This document shows, in pieces, positions 1 to 5,860 of a stretch of DNA of 6,922 bases. Where the stretch lies: the NCBI GenBank assembly GCA_002381045.1, contig DFWT01000160.1, positions 1,930-8,851 on the forward strand, given 5' to 3'. Source of the stretch: Rhodoferax sp. UBA4127 (GTDB lineage: Bacteria; Pseudomonadota; Gammaproteobacteria; Burkholderiales; Burkholderiaceae_C). Each line of letters begins with the position of its first letter. Positions within the stretch are counted from its first letter, which is position 1. A program made the position numbers and the translations under genes. The notes under the pieces are model-generated. The model ran no database searches and was not told the origin of the DNA. It saw nothing but the letters and a program-made list of their open reading frames with translations.

Positions 1-705
1 AAAGACCTGGTGCCGTTCTTGCCTGGCGCCACGCTGGGCGCGGTATCCGCAGCACCCTTGGGCAACGCCAGTGTGTTGCCGATCAGTTGGATGTACTGCC
101 GCATGATGGGCGCTGAGGGCCTGAAAGCCGCAACCGAAGTGGCCATCCTGAGCGCCAACTACATCAGCGCCCGTCTGCAAGCGCACTACCCCACGCTGTA
201 CACCGCGATCACCGAAGACGGCAAGCCCGGGCGGGTGGCGCACGAGTGCATTCTGGAACTGCGGCCTTTGAAAGAAACCACTGGGGGTGCCAAAGGCATC
301 AGTGCCGAAGACGTGTCCAAGCGCTTGATGGACTACGGTTTTCATGCCCCCACGCTGAGCTTTCCAGTGCCCGGCACCTTGATGGTGGAGCCCACCGAGA
401 GCGAAACGCTGGACGAGTTGGACCGGTTCATTGACGCGATGATTTCCATCCGTGCAGAAATCGCCAAGGTGGAGCGTGGTGAGTGGCCACAAGACGACAA
501 CCCGCTGAAAAATGCGCCGCACACCGCCGCCAGCCTGCTGGGTGCTGAGTGGTCGCACCCCTACCCGCGCGAACTGGCTGCCTTCCCTACTCCGGCACAA
601 AAGGTATCCAAGTACTGGCCACCGGTCGGGCGAATTGATAATGTTTATGGCGACCGGAACCTGTTTTGCGCCTGCGTCCCAGTGAGCGATTGGCAAGCGG
701 CCTGA
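1..705 (+). CDS. gcvP: Glycine dehydrogenase (decarboxylating), P-protein, C-terminal part
   Basis: This is the last 234 codons of the P-protein of the glycine cleavage system. The enzyme is PLP-dependent, decarboxylates glycine and passes the aminomethyl group to the lipoyl arm of the H-protein, in the cytoplasm. The frame is open from base 1, so the start lies outside the window; full-length relatives are about 950-970 residues. Family hallmarks visible in order are PFLPG at the left edge, LPISWMYCRMMGAEGL, GRVAHECILELRPLKE, DYGFHAPTLSFPVPGTLMVEP, ELDRFID, DNPLKNAPH and the C-terminal VYGDRNLFC. The HKTF-type PLP lysine motif normally sits just before the first residues seen here, so it is not visible. 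The fragment looks intact and ends normally with TGA at 703-705. gcvT and gcvH, its usual partners, would be expected upstream. The next gene begins 5 bases after the stop, which suggests co-transcription. Confidence 0.97.
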   Translation, partial: KDLVPFLPGATLGAVSAAPLGNASVLPISWMYCRMMGAEGLKAATEVAILSANYISARLQAHYPTLYTAITEDGKPGRVAHECILELRPLKETTGGAKGISAEDVSKRLMDYGFHAPTLSFPVPGTLMVEPTESETLDELDRFIDAMISIRAEIAKVERGEWPQDDNPLKNAPHTAASLLGAEWSHPYPRELAAFPTPAQKVSKYWPPVGRIDNVYGDRNLFCACVPVSDWQAA

Positions 706-710
706 GCCGG

Positions 711-2099
711 ATGCTGACTGACAAAGTGCTGCGCCCGCTGGACCCGGGCGAGGCGTTTTTCACCGTGGCCGACCAGGTGTCGGGCATGAACTTTGTGGTG
801 TTCGCCGAACGCGTGGATGCCTTGCCACCCGAGCGGGTTCGCCGCGCGCTTGACGTGCTGCAAGCTGAAAACCTGCTGCTGCAAACCAGCGTCCAGTGGG
901 TGGATGCACAAGGACTGTCATTTGTCCACGCGCCTCGCGCTTTGATCGAACTGCGTTGCCTTGAGGTGAGCGCAACGCAATGGCAAGAGCCCATCGAACA
1001 GCAACTCTCAGAGTCATTTGCCTTGGGTTCCGCGCCCTTGCTGCGTTGTTTACTGCTTGAGGTGTCCTCCGACGGCAATACCAATGGCAGCACCGACACA
1101 CATCAGGCGCCGGTGCGTTCGGTGCTGGCCCTGAGTTTTCACCATGCCATTGCAGATGGCCGGTCCGGAACCGCGCTGCTCTGCCGTATGTTGAGTCTGA
1201 TCGCCGAAAGCGACTCGACCCCACCCCAAGAAGCGCACGCCGCACCGACAAGGGCACCCGCTTCTGTGCCAGCCATGCTGGCGCTCCACCCTGCGCCATA
1301 CCGTTGGGCCGAACAGCCCGAAGGCGCCAAGCAACTGCGCAACACACTGATCAGTGACTACCGGCGGCACGGCCCGCTGACACCGATCCCCTGGTTGGCC
1401 AGCCAAGCGAGTGGCAGAGAACCAAAATTCATTCGCCTGAGCTTCACGCCCAGCGTGACGCAAGCACTTCTGCGAACTGCGCGCGCCCAAGGCAGCAGCC
1501 TGCATGGTGCCCTGTGCGCCGCGCAGTTGTTAGCACAACTGGCATTGAAACCCAGCGACGAACCCAGCGTGTTTTGCCTCTCCAGCCCGGTGGACATGCG
1601 ACCCTATCTGGAGCCGGCGCCAGACGTCTCGCCCACTGGCTTGTATGTGTCCATCGTCTCCAATACCTTTTCTGTGAATAGCGAAACGCCATTTTGGGAA
1701 CTGGCACGTGACATCATCAGCCAAACCCGGCGCCAGCTGGCCCGCGGAGAGGGTCATCTTTTCTTCAACATGTTTGGACTGAACGGCACCCCAGTCACAC
1801 CAGAACACACGGCACCGCTGACACAAAAGGTCATGGCCTCACAACCCAACACCATGGTCAGCAATGTGGGGCCAATTGCCAGTGTCACCACAGACCCTGC
1901 CGTGACGGCCATCTCGTTTGCGCTGTGCCCTATGCCCTACCAAACCCTGTTTACCGCCGCCAGCACCTACCAGGGTCAGCTGGTGCTCAATGTCGGTTAT
2001 GACGCGGCCCGCCTGACAGAGAGCGCCGCCAAAACCTTGGCAGGCGCCATAGAAAAATCCCTGCTCAACGCCGCTGAGCAGGTAAATGATTTTTCATAA
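711..2099 (+). CDS. Condensation-domain / acyltransferase-like protein (HHxxxDG superfamily)
   Basis: A 462-residue stand-alone protein of the chloramphenicol-acetyltransferase-like fold, which includes NRPS condensation domains, PapA-type and alcohol acyltransferases and WS/DGAT enzymes. The catalytic motif HHAIADG is at residues 144-150 after LALSF. VDMRPYL (294-300) and VSNVG (383-387) match the second half-domain of PapA/alcohol-acyltransferase-like members. The expected reaction is transfer of an acyl group to an alcohol or amine; the substrate cannot be read from the sequence. No adenylation or carrier domain is fused and none is adjacent. The ATG at 711 was chosen because the family-like sequence begins right after it (VLRPLDPGEAFF) and because it lies 5 bases past the gcvP stop, which favours translational coupling. 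No good Shine-Dalgarno precedes it. In-frame TTG codons at 666 and 690 are alternatives; a GGAA at 656-659 could serve the first, giving 477 residues. The last codons lie inside repeat copy A. Confidence 0.82.
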   Translation: MLTDKVLRPLDPGEAFFTVADQVSGMNFVVFAERVDALPPERVRRALDVLQAENLLLQTSVQWVDAQGLSFVHAPRALIELRCLEVSATQWQEPIEQQLSESFALGSAPLLRCLLLEVSSDGNTNGSTDTHQAPVRSVLALSFHHAIADGRSGTALLCRMLSLIAESDSTPPQEAHAAPTRAPASVPAMLALHPAPYRWAEQPEGAKQLRNTLISDYRRHGPLTPIPWLASQASGREPKFIRLSFTPSVTQALLRTARAQGSSLHGALCAAQLLAQLALKPSDEPSVFCLSSPVDMRPYLEPAPDVSPTGLYVSIVSNTFSVNSETPFWELARDIISQTRRQLARGEGHLFFNMFGLNGTPVTPEHTAPLTQKVMASQPNTMVSNVGPIASVTTDPAVTAISFALCPMPYQTLFTAASTYQGQLVLNVGYDAARLTESAAKTLAGAIEKSLLNAAEQVNDFS

Positions 2100-2150
2100 A
2101 ACTGACCGGTAGCCCTTGCGGTACTTGCCGCATCTGCTACAGAAAAAACC
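2060..2150 (+). repeat. Degenerate direct repeat, copy A
   Basis: This segment aligns without gaps to 3470-3560 at a fixed offset of 1410 bases. By hand count 72 of 91 positions match. The first 23 bases are identical, and the block AGCCCTTGCG at 2111-2120 is identical. The next stretch, TACTTGCCGC followed by TGCTACAGAA, is nearly so. The first 23 bases form a perfect 8-bp hairpin (2060-2067 with 2075-2082, 7-base loop). Copy A covers the last 13 codons and the stop of the condensation-like gene and extends to just before the truncated DUF3047 gene. It could be a dispersed intergenic element of the kind common in Comamonadaceae genomes, or a copied gene 3' end; the window cannot decide between these. 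Confidence 0.8.
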
Positions 2151-2193
2151 TGTTTTCCTTAGCTTCCGTCCAACAGCCGCAAACGGAGACGGC

Positions 2194-2898
2194 ATGTCCC
2201 CCAATGAGCTGTGCAAGCTCACTTTTTCCTGGAAAGTGCCCGCGCTCATAGCCTCAGCCGACATGGCCTTGATCGATACCGATGATTCACCGGTGCGTGT
2301 AGTGTTGGCTTTTGAGGGCGACCGCAACCTTTTTTCAACCAAAAACGCCATGTTGTCCGAGTTGTCGCATGCCCTCACCGGTGAGCCCCTACCCTATGCC
2401 ACCCTGATGTATGTGTGGTGTAACACCTGCGCCGTTGGCACGGTCATCATCAATCCGCGCACCGACCGCATCCGCAAGCTGGTGGTCGAATCCGGTAGCC
2501 CGCACCTCAACCAATGGACAGATTACGAACGCGATATTCATGCTGATTTTGAAGCCGCCTTTGGCGAAGCACCAGGGTCTTTGCTCGCGCTGGGCATCAT
2601 GACCGACTCCGATAACACCCGCTCAACCGCGCGTGCCTGGTACGGGCCGATCCAGCTGATAGCCAGGCAGTCACGCTGCCCCCAGATCCGTAAGGGCTCG
2701 TTTTCGTTAGCGATCACTGGCGGTGGTGCTGCCGTTGGATGCCATCCAGGCCACGATGGAAGAGCGCATGGCCTCTTCGACCGACATCTCAATGGGTGTC
2801 ACCCAACTGCGTGGAACAAACACGGTGTAGCCACCAATCATGTAGCCCATGGGCAGGTACACCGCCACTTGATCGTCGTTGGCCAGTCCCTTGGGTAA
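2194..2898 (+). pseudogene. DUF3047 family protein, 5'-truncated and reading past its normal end
   Basis: The frame carries the conserved C-terminal two thirds of DUF3047, a family of unknown function: LTFSWKVPALI, the DDSPVRVVLAFEGDR segment, ALTGEPLPYATLMYVW, VGTVIINPRTDRIRKLVVESG, YERDIHADFEAAFGEAPG and the signature MTDSDNTRSTARAWYGPIQL, which ends at 2658. The usual N-terminal part of the domain, and any signal peptide, is missing: family-like sequence begins only near 2200. The frame is open from TTG 2116, but 2116-2150 is repeat sequence. ATG 2194 has a good Shine-Dalgarno (GGAG at 2185-2188, 5 bases away), so a short protein could still be made. After 2658 the frame continues 80 codons to a stop at 2896-2898, of which 2707-2898 is only the antisense of the DUF502 gene. 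Tandem stops TGA TAG sit at 2657-2662, one base out of frame, suggesting an indel near the original end. Family assignment is confident; the pseudogene call is inference. Confidence 0.72.
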
Positions 2899-3309
2899 AT
2901 CCAGCGTATTTTGCCGGGTGATCAGTCCCACGATGGCCAGTTCATGCCCAGGCTTGCGCAGCACCACCACCTGCTGCGCATCTTGTTGGTGCGGAGCAAA
3001 AAAATCCGCAAAATTCTTGAGCGAGGAGTAAACACTCTTCACCACCGGCAAATTGGTGAACGGCAACTCCACCCACGACAGCAGCTTGGAGGTGATGGGC
3101 CTTGACAGCAAAAAGCCCAGCCCCAAAATGACCAAGACACCCAGCACGATCCCTTGGCCCGGCAGATAAAAGTCGCCTACGACCGGGCGAATGACCCGCA
3201 TGGCCAAAGATTCCATCCACGTAACCAGTAGGTACAGCACGTACACCGTCATAACCAGCGGTAAAAAGGTAAAGAGGCCACGAAAGAAATATTGGGACAG
3301 ACGTTTCAT
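2707..3309 (-). CDS. DUF502 family integral membrane protein
   Basis: A 200-residue membrane protein of the DUF502 family, whose molecular function is not established. The N-terminus (MKRLSQYFFRGLFTFLPLVMT) is typical. Two hydrophobic segments lie at about residues 10-31 and 52-69, followed by a soluble domain with the family features LPFTNLPVVKSVYSSLKNF, GYTVFVPRSWV and MSVEEAMRS (the usual SVExA helix). The TPNPT-type motif common in the family is replaced by YLPMGYMIGGYT, so this is a divergent subfamily. The length is normal and no frame damage is visible. ATG 3309 was chosen because it gives the expected N-terminus; there is no clear Shine-Dalgarno before it. Upstream on the same strand is the Tim44-like gene, but the strong terminator at 3460-3494 lies between them, so this gene probably has its own promoter in 3310-3460; I could not identify one with confidence. 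Its 3' end converges with the DUF3047 remnant. Confidence 0.88.
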   Translation of the reverse strand: MKRLSQYFFRGLFTFLPLVMTVYVLYLLVTWMESLAMRVIRPVVGDFYLPGQGIVLGVLVILGLGFLLSRPITSKLLSWVELPFTNLPVVKSVYSSLKNFADFFAPHQQDAQQVVVLRKPGHELAIVGLITRQNTLDLPKGLANDDQVAVYLPMGYMIGGYTVFVPRSWVTPIEMSVEEAMRSSIVAWMASNGSTTASDR

Positions 3310-3459
3310 GCAATGGTGTGGGTGGGTGGTGCCTTGGGAACTTGGGTAGGTTCAGCGCATAAAGGCAGCATAACAGCCAGCCTTCTCGACGCTCTGGCGT
3401 TAGAACCCCTAGAGCGATAGGGCCGCTGCCATGAACTGGCTGCGGGCTACCGCCATGAC

Positions 3460-3494
3460 AAAAAAAAGGCCTGCTCAACGCCGCTGAGCAGGCC
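3460..3494 (-). terminator. Rho-independent terminator of the Tim44-like gene
   Basis: Read on the minus strand, a perfect 10-bp stem (3485-3494 pairing with 3468-3477, arms GGCCTGCTCA/TGAGCAGGCC) with a 7-base loop is followed at once by eight T (complement of A at 3460-3467). This is a textbook intrinsic terminator. It lies about 96 bases after the stop of the Tim44-like gene (3591) and before the DUF502 start (3309), so it should separate the two transcripts. On the plus strand the same hairpin is followed only by AATAGCTTTT, a much poorer terminator. The hairpin core is identical to coding sequence at 2060-2082. Confidence 0.9.
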
Positions 3495-3560
3495 AATAGC
3501 TTTTCACAAAAATGATGTTAAGCCCTTGCGATACTTGCCGCGTATGCTACAGAATCAATA
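3470..3560 (+). repeat. Degenerate direct repeat, copy B
   Basis: Partner of copy A (2060-2150), with the same orientation and no gaps at a 1410-base offset. It lies in the non-coding gap between the Tim44-like and DUF502 genes, in the 3' untranslated region of the former. Its left end supplies the hairpin of the terminator described at 3460-3494. Read in the same frame as copy A it encodes GLLNAAEQANSFSQK and then a stop, against SLLNAAEQVNDFS and a stop in A. No coding continuation exists to its left, where an in-frame TGA sits at 3456. Confidence 0.8.
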
Positions 3561-3590
3561 GGGATTCTTTTCAGGCTCACCAATACGGAC

Positions 3591-4544
3591 TCACTGGGTT
3601 TGCTGAATGCCTGACAGTACCCAACCCGCATTGCCTTGGCGCGCCTTCATCAAGTGCCAGATCTCGTCAAACGAGTCGTCTGGCTCACCGCTGTCATCGC
3701 GGATCACGCCAGTGAAGCGCACACTGACCAGGTAGCGGTCGGCATCTTCGTCCACTTCGATCACCTCGGCATGGATGCTGACCACGTCGCTCTTTTGAGG
3801 CGTTGCGCCGCGCTCAGCCAGGTCCATCTTCAGCTCGGCAAACATTTCTGGCGTAGTGAACTGACGAATGTCGTCCAGATTGCCGGCATCGTTAGCAGCC
3901 TGCAACCGAATGAAGTTCACCTTGGCATTGCGCTCAAAGCCTGCGGTATCAAAGTCGGTTGGAATCCGGCGCTGGCTGGCCACACCTGACCCCAGACCTG
4001 AGCCGATGGATGAACCAGTGCCAGAACCAGCCACGTGGCTGCCCGCTGCGGGCATCGCCACTTTGTAGGCAGGCGCATCCTGGTCGGCTGTACGGGCATT
4101 GTTCGCAGCACCTGGGTTTACATGCGCATACTGCATGCCACCAGGTCCTGTGGCTCTGGCTTGCTGCGCACCTGCGGCACGCTTGCGCATGAAGAAACCT
4201 ATTGCCACCATGATGGCCGCGGCCAACAAGCCAAACATCAACATGGTGGCCAGTTCTTCACCAAACCCCAGATGCGAAGCCAGCGCAGCCAAACCCAGAC
4301 CCGCGGCAATGCCGGCCACCGGACCCATCCAGGAACGTGATGGCGCTGCTGCTGCGCCAGCCGCTGGTGTGCCAGCCGCTGCGGCGGATTGGGTCGGCGC
4401 AGCCGGGGCCTTGTCCACCGTCGCCTGGCGCTGCGTGCCCATGGATTTACCCGAACCCATGCGCTTAGCAGCCTCGGCGTCCATGGCCACGGTGCTTAGC
4501 CCGAAGGCAAACACCACAGCCAGAAGTGAGAGTAATCGTTTCAT
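3591..4544 (-). CDS. Tim44-like domain protein with signal peptide and membrane segments
   Basis: A 317-residue exported or membrane-bound protein ending in a Tim44-like domain (about residues 197-315: FERNAKVNFIRLQAANDAGNLDDIRQFTTPEMFAEL, then VIEVDEDADRYLVSVRFTGVIRDD, FDEIWHLMK and GWVLSGIQQ). A signal peptide is clear: MKRLLSLLAVVFAFGLSTVA, with probable cleavage after AEA (residue 25). Then come the KRMGSGKSMGTQRQ segment typical of bacterial members, an Ala/Pro-rich linker (about 46-70), hydrophobic stretches at about 73-92 and 97-118, and a Gly/Ser-rich linker (about 168-190). Bacterial relatives are mostly uncharacterised; a lipid- or protein-binding role at the membrane is only an analogy to mitochondrial Tim44. 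ATG 4544 was chosen because it starts the signal peptide and has a strong Shine-Dalgarno (AGGAG, 6 bases away); the open frame extends upstream to 4598. The Shine-Dalgarno lies inside a hairpin, described separately, and a strong terminator follows the gene. Confidence 0.9.
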   Translation of the reverse strand: MKRLLSLLAVVFAFGLSTVAMDAEAAKRMGSGKSMGTQRQATVDKAPAAPTQSAAAAGTPAAGAAAAPSRSWMGPVAGIAAGLGLAALASHLGFGEELATMLMFGLLAAAIMVAIGFFMRKRAAGAQQARATGPGGMQYAHVNPGAANNARTADQDAPAYKVAMPAAGSHVAGSGTGSSIGSGLGSGVASQRRIPTDFDTAGFERNAKVNFIRLQAANDAGNLDDIRQFTTPEMFAELKMDLAERGATPQKSDVVSIHAEVIEVDEDADRYLVSVRFTGVIRDDSGEPDDSFDEIWHLMKARQGNAGWVLSGIQQTQ

Positions 4545-4549
4545 GTGAA

Positions 4550-4577
4550 TCTCCTGTTGAAATGAAAGAACAGGAGA
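4550..4577 (-). promoter_or_regulatory. 5' UTR hairpin that sequesters the Shine-Dalgarno of the Tim44-like gene
   Basis: A perfect 9-bp inverted repeat (4550-4558 TCTCCTGTT and 4569-4577 AACAGGAGA, 10-base loop) sits 5 bases upstream of the ATG at 4544. In the minus-strand mRNA the 3' arm reads AACAGGAGA and contains the AGGAG ribosome-binding sequence, fully paired in the hairpin. This geometry could lower translation unless the stem is opened by heat, a protein or an sRNA, or it could act as a 5' stabilising stem. The pairing is seen directly; regulation is inference. Confidence 0.6.
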
Positions 4578-4591
4578 GAGAATAATCTGCA

Positions 4592-4675
4592 AATTCAAGT
4601 AGAAAAAGCAGAAATTGGTGGAGATATGGTTCGGAAAAACAAGAGCGTTGTCTCCACCAGCAAATCACTTGAATT
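4592..4675. repeat. Two nested perfect 9-bp inverted repeats in the CaCA/Tim44 gap
   Basis: The outer arms are AATTCAAGT (4592-4600) and ACTTGAATT (4667-4675). The inner arms are TGGTGGAGA (4616-4624) and TCTCCACCA (4651-4659), with 26 bases between the inner arms. The structure fills most of the 135-base gap between the CaCA antiporter stop (4680) and the Tim44-like start (4544). On the minus strand the inner stem is followed by ATTTCTGCTTTTTCT, so it might act as a weak terminator for the antiporter gene. The long loop makes that uncertain; an operator or an RNA element is also possible. No convincing promoter for the Tim44-like gene could be picked out in this gap. Confidence 0.65.
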
Positions 4676-4679
4676 CAAA

Positions 4680-5759
4680 CTAGCCGGGTTTGCCGGGTTT
4701 AGGCAAGCCGAGAACCACCAGAGTAATCACAGTCAGCGGCAATACAAAGCTCAGCATGGCCGTCGAAAACGCGCCCAATGCCCCATGCTGCTGGGCTGCC
4801 AGGACCAAATAGGTCACATAGACCACGTAGTAAGCAAGAAACACCGCACCTTCCCAACGTGCAATCACCCGCCCGGTCATAAACACCGGAACACATGCCA
4901 ACGCGACAGCCACCATCACCCACAGGTCGAAATTGATGGCGGCTTGTGGAACGACGAGACCCGTCTGTCCTGAAACCAAACTGGCAAGGCCCATGCAGCC
5001 AAGCACGTTGAAGGTGTTGCTGCCCACCACATTGCCCACAGCAATGTCACGCTCGCCTTTGATGGCCGCCGTGATCGAAGTGGCAACCTCAGGCATGGAG
5101 GTACCCGCCGCAACGATGGTTAGCGCAATGACCAGATCGCTGACACCCATGGCCTTGGCAATCGTCACGGCGGCTTGAACCAACCAGTCAGAGCCCAGCA
5201 CCAGCAGGGCCAAGCCCAATGCAATAAAGACCAGTTGAACCCACATGCGATCCAACCACGGTGCGGGTGTTTTGGCTGCAAATTCCTGGGTGTACTCGTC
5301 ATTGGCCTCCTGACTTTCGCGGCGTGATTGGATCACCAGAAAAACCGTGTAAGCCGTTAACAAAACAAGCAGCAGCGCACCGTCATTCATGCTCAGACGT
5401 CCATCAAGCGACAGCAGCAAGAGCAACAAACTTGCACCCAACATGATGGGCACTTCCTGTCGAATCAACTGGATGTTGACCATCAGCGGCACGATCAAGG
5501 CCGACACGCCCAGAATGAAAAGCACATTAAAAATGTTGCTGCCCACGACATTGCCCAGCGCCATGTCGTTTTTGCCATCCAGCACGGCACCGACCGACAC
5601 GGCGACCTCTGGCGCACTGGTCCCAAACGCCACCACGGTGAGCCCAACCACCAAAGGTGAAATGCCCACAGACAGCGCCAAACGCGAAGCGCCGCGCACC
5701 AACATATCGGCACCCAGTATCAGGGCGGCCAGCCCGGCAAAGAAAAGCAAATAAGTCAT
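4680..5759 (-). CDS. Calcium/sodium antiporter, CaCA family (YrbG-like)
   Basis: A 359-residue inner-membrane cation antiporter that is expected to exchange Ca2+ for Na+ or H+. It has the diagnostic internal duplication. The first alpha-repeat (about residues 39-84) carries GTSAPE at 46-51 and GNVVGSN at 69-75; the second (about 212-256) carries GTSMPE at 219-224 and GNVVGSN at 242-248. The acidic residues in GTSxPE are the ion-coordinating ones in this family. Hydrophobic helices run through the whole length, with a more polar cytoplasmic-type loop at about 145-170 (SRRESQEANDEYTQEF). It is somewhat longer than E. coli YrbG and ends in an unusual KPGKPG tail coded by two tandem 9-bp units. 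ATG 5759 gives the typical N-terminus; no strong Shine-Dalgarno is seen. The small membrane protein gene ends about 100 bases upstream on the same strand, with the ChaA-like antiporter before it. Confidence 0.95.
   Translation of the reverse strand: MTYLLFFAGLAALILGADMLVRGASRLALSVGISPLVVGLTVVAFGTSAPEVAVSVGAVLDGKNDMALGNVVGSNIFNVLFILGVSALIVPLMVNIQLIRQEVPIMLGASLLLLLLSLDGRLSMNDGALLLVLLTAYTVFLVIQSRRESQEANDEYTQEFAAKTPAPWLDRMWVQLVFIALGLALLVLGSDWLVQAAVTIAKAMGVSDLVIALTIVAAGTSMPEVATSITAAIKGERDIAVGNVVGSNTFNVLGCMGLASLVSGQTGLVVPQAAINFDLWVMVAVALACVPVFMTGRVIARWEGAVFLAYYVVYVTYLVLAAQQHGALGAFSTAMLSFVLPLTVITLVVLGLPKPGKPG
4683..4700 (-). repeat. Tandem 9-bp duplication at the end of the CaCA antiporter gene
   Basis: GCCGGGTTT occurs twice in direct succession (4683-4691 and 4692-4700). 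On the coding strand it encodes the terminal KPGKPG just before the TAG stop. It is probably a recent slippage duplication with no effect on the membrane core. Confidence 0.7.
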
Positions 5760-5809
5760 GGTCGAAAGGCTTGATGCGCAAACATCAATCGGAGGAGTTT
5801 CTGACCCAT

Positions 5810-5828
5810 GGCATTGTCACCCAATGCC
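5810..5828. repeat. 7-bp inverted repeat between the small membrane protein and CaCA genes
   Basis: Perfect arms GGCATTG (5810-5816) and CAATGCC (5822-5828) with a 5-base spacer. It lies in the 101-base gap (5760-5860) upstream of the CaCA antiporter start. No T-run follows on either strand, so it is not an intrinsic terminator. An operator or a chance palindrome are both possible. A second, weaker inverted repeat (TTGATG/CATCAA, 5771-5788) lies closer to the start codon. Confidence 0.35.
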
Positions 5829-5860
5829 GCCCAGGCTGACAATAAGCTGCCAAAGCAAGT

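Noticed and set aside
587..1505. Several minus-strand frames of 88-195 codons opposite the acyltransferase gene
   Set aside because: They are shadows of a GC-rich coding region; the plus-strand frame has clear family motifs and the minus frames have none.
2666..2680. Hairpin GGCAG/CTGCC between the convergent DUF3047 and DUF502 genes as a bidirectional terminator
   Set aside because: Only 5 bp of stem and no T-run on either strand.
3390..3422. Short palindromes (CGCTCT/AGAGCG and CCCTA/TAGGG) upstream of DUF502
   Set aside because: The arms are 5-6 bp, overlap each other and are near what chance gives; no promoter elements could be tied to them.
2942..3496. 184-codon minus-strand frame overlapping DUF502 in another frame
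   Set aside because: It overlaps DUF502 coding sequence and runs through the terminator; its translation is Cys/Gly/Arg-rich and shows no domain.
4099..4548. 149-codon plus-strand frame rich in Ala and Pro opposite the Tim44-like gene
   Set aside because: It is the antisense of the Ala/Gly-rich linker and signal peptide; composition explains the absence of stops.
5657..5839. 60-codon plus-strand open frame upstream of and within the CaCA antiporter gene
   Set aside because: Most of it is the antisense of a well-conserved membrane protein start; the encoded peptide is Arg/Pro-rich without family character.
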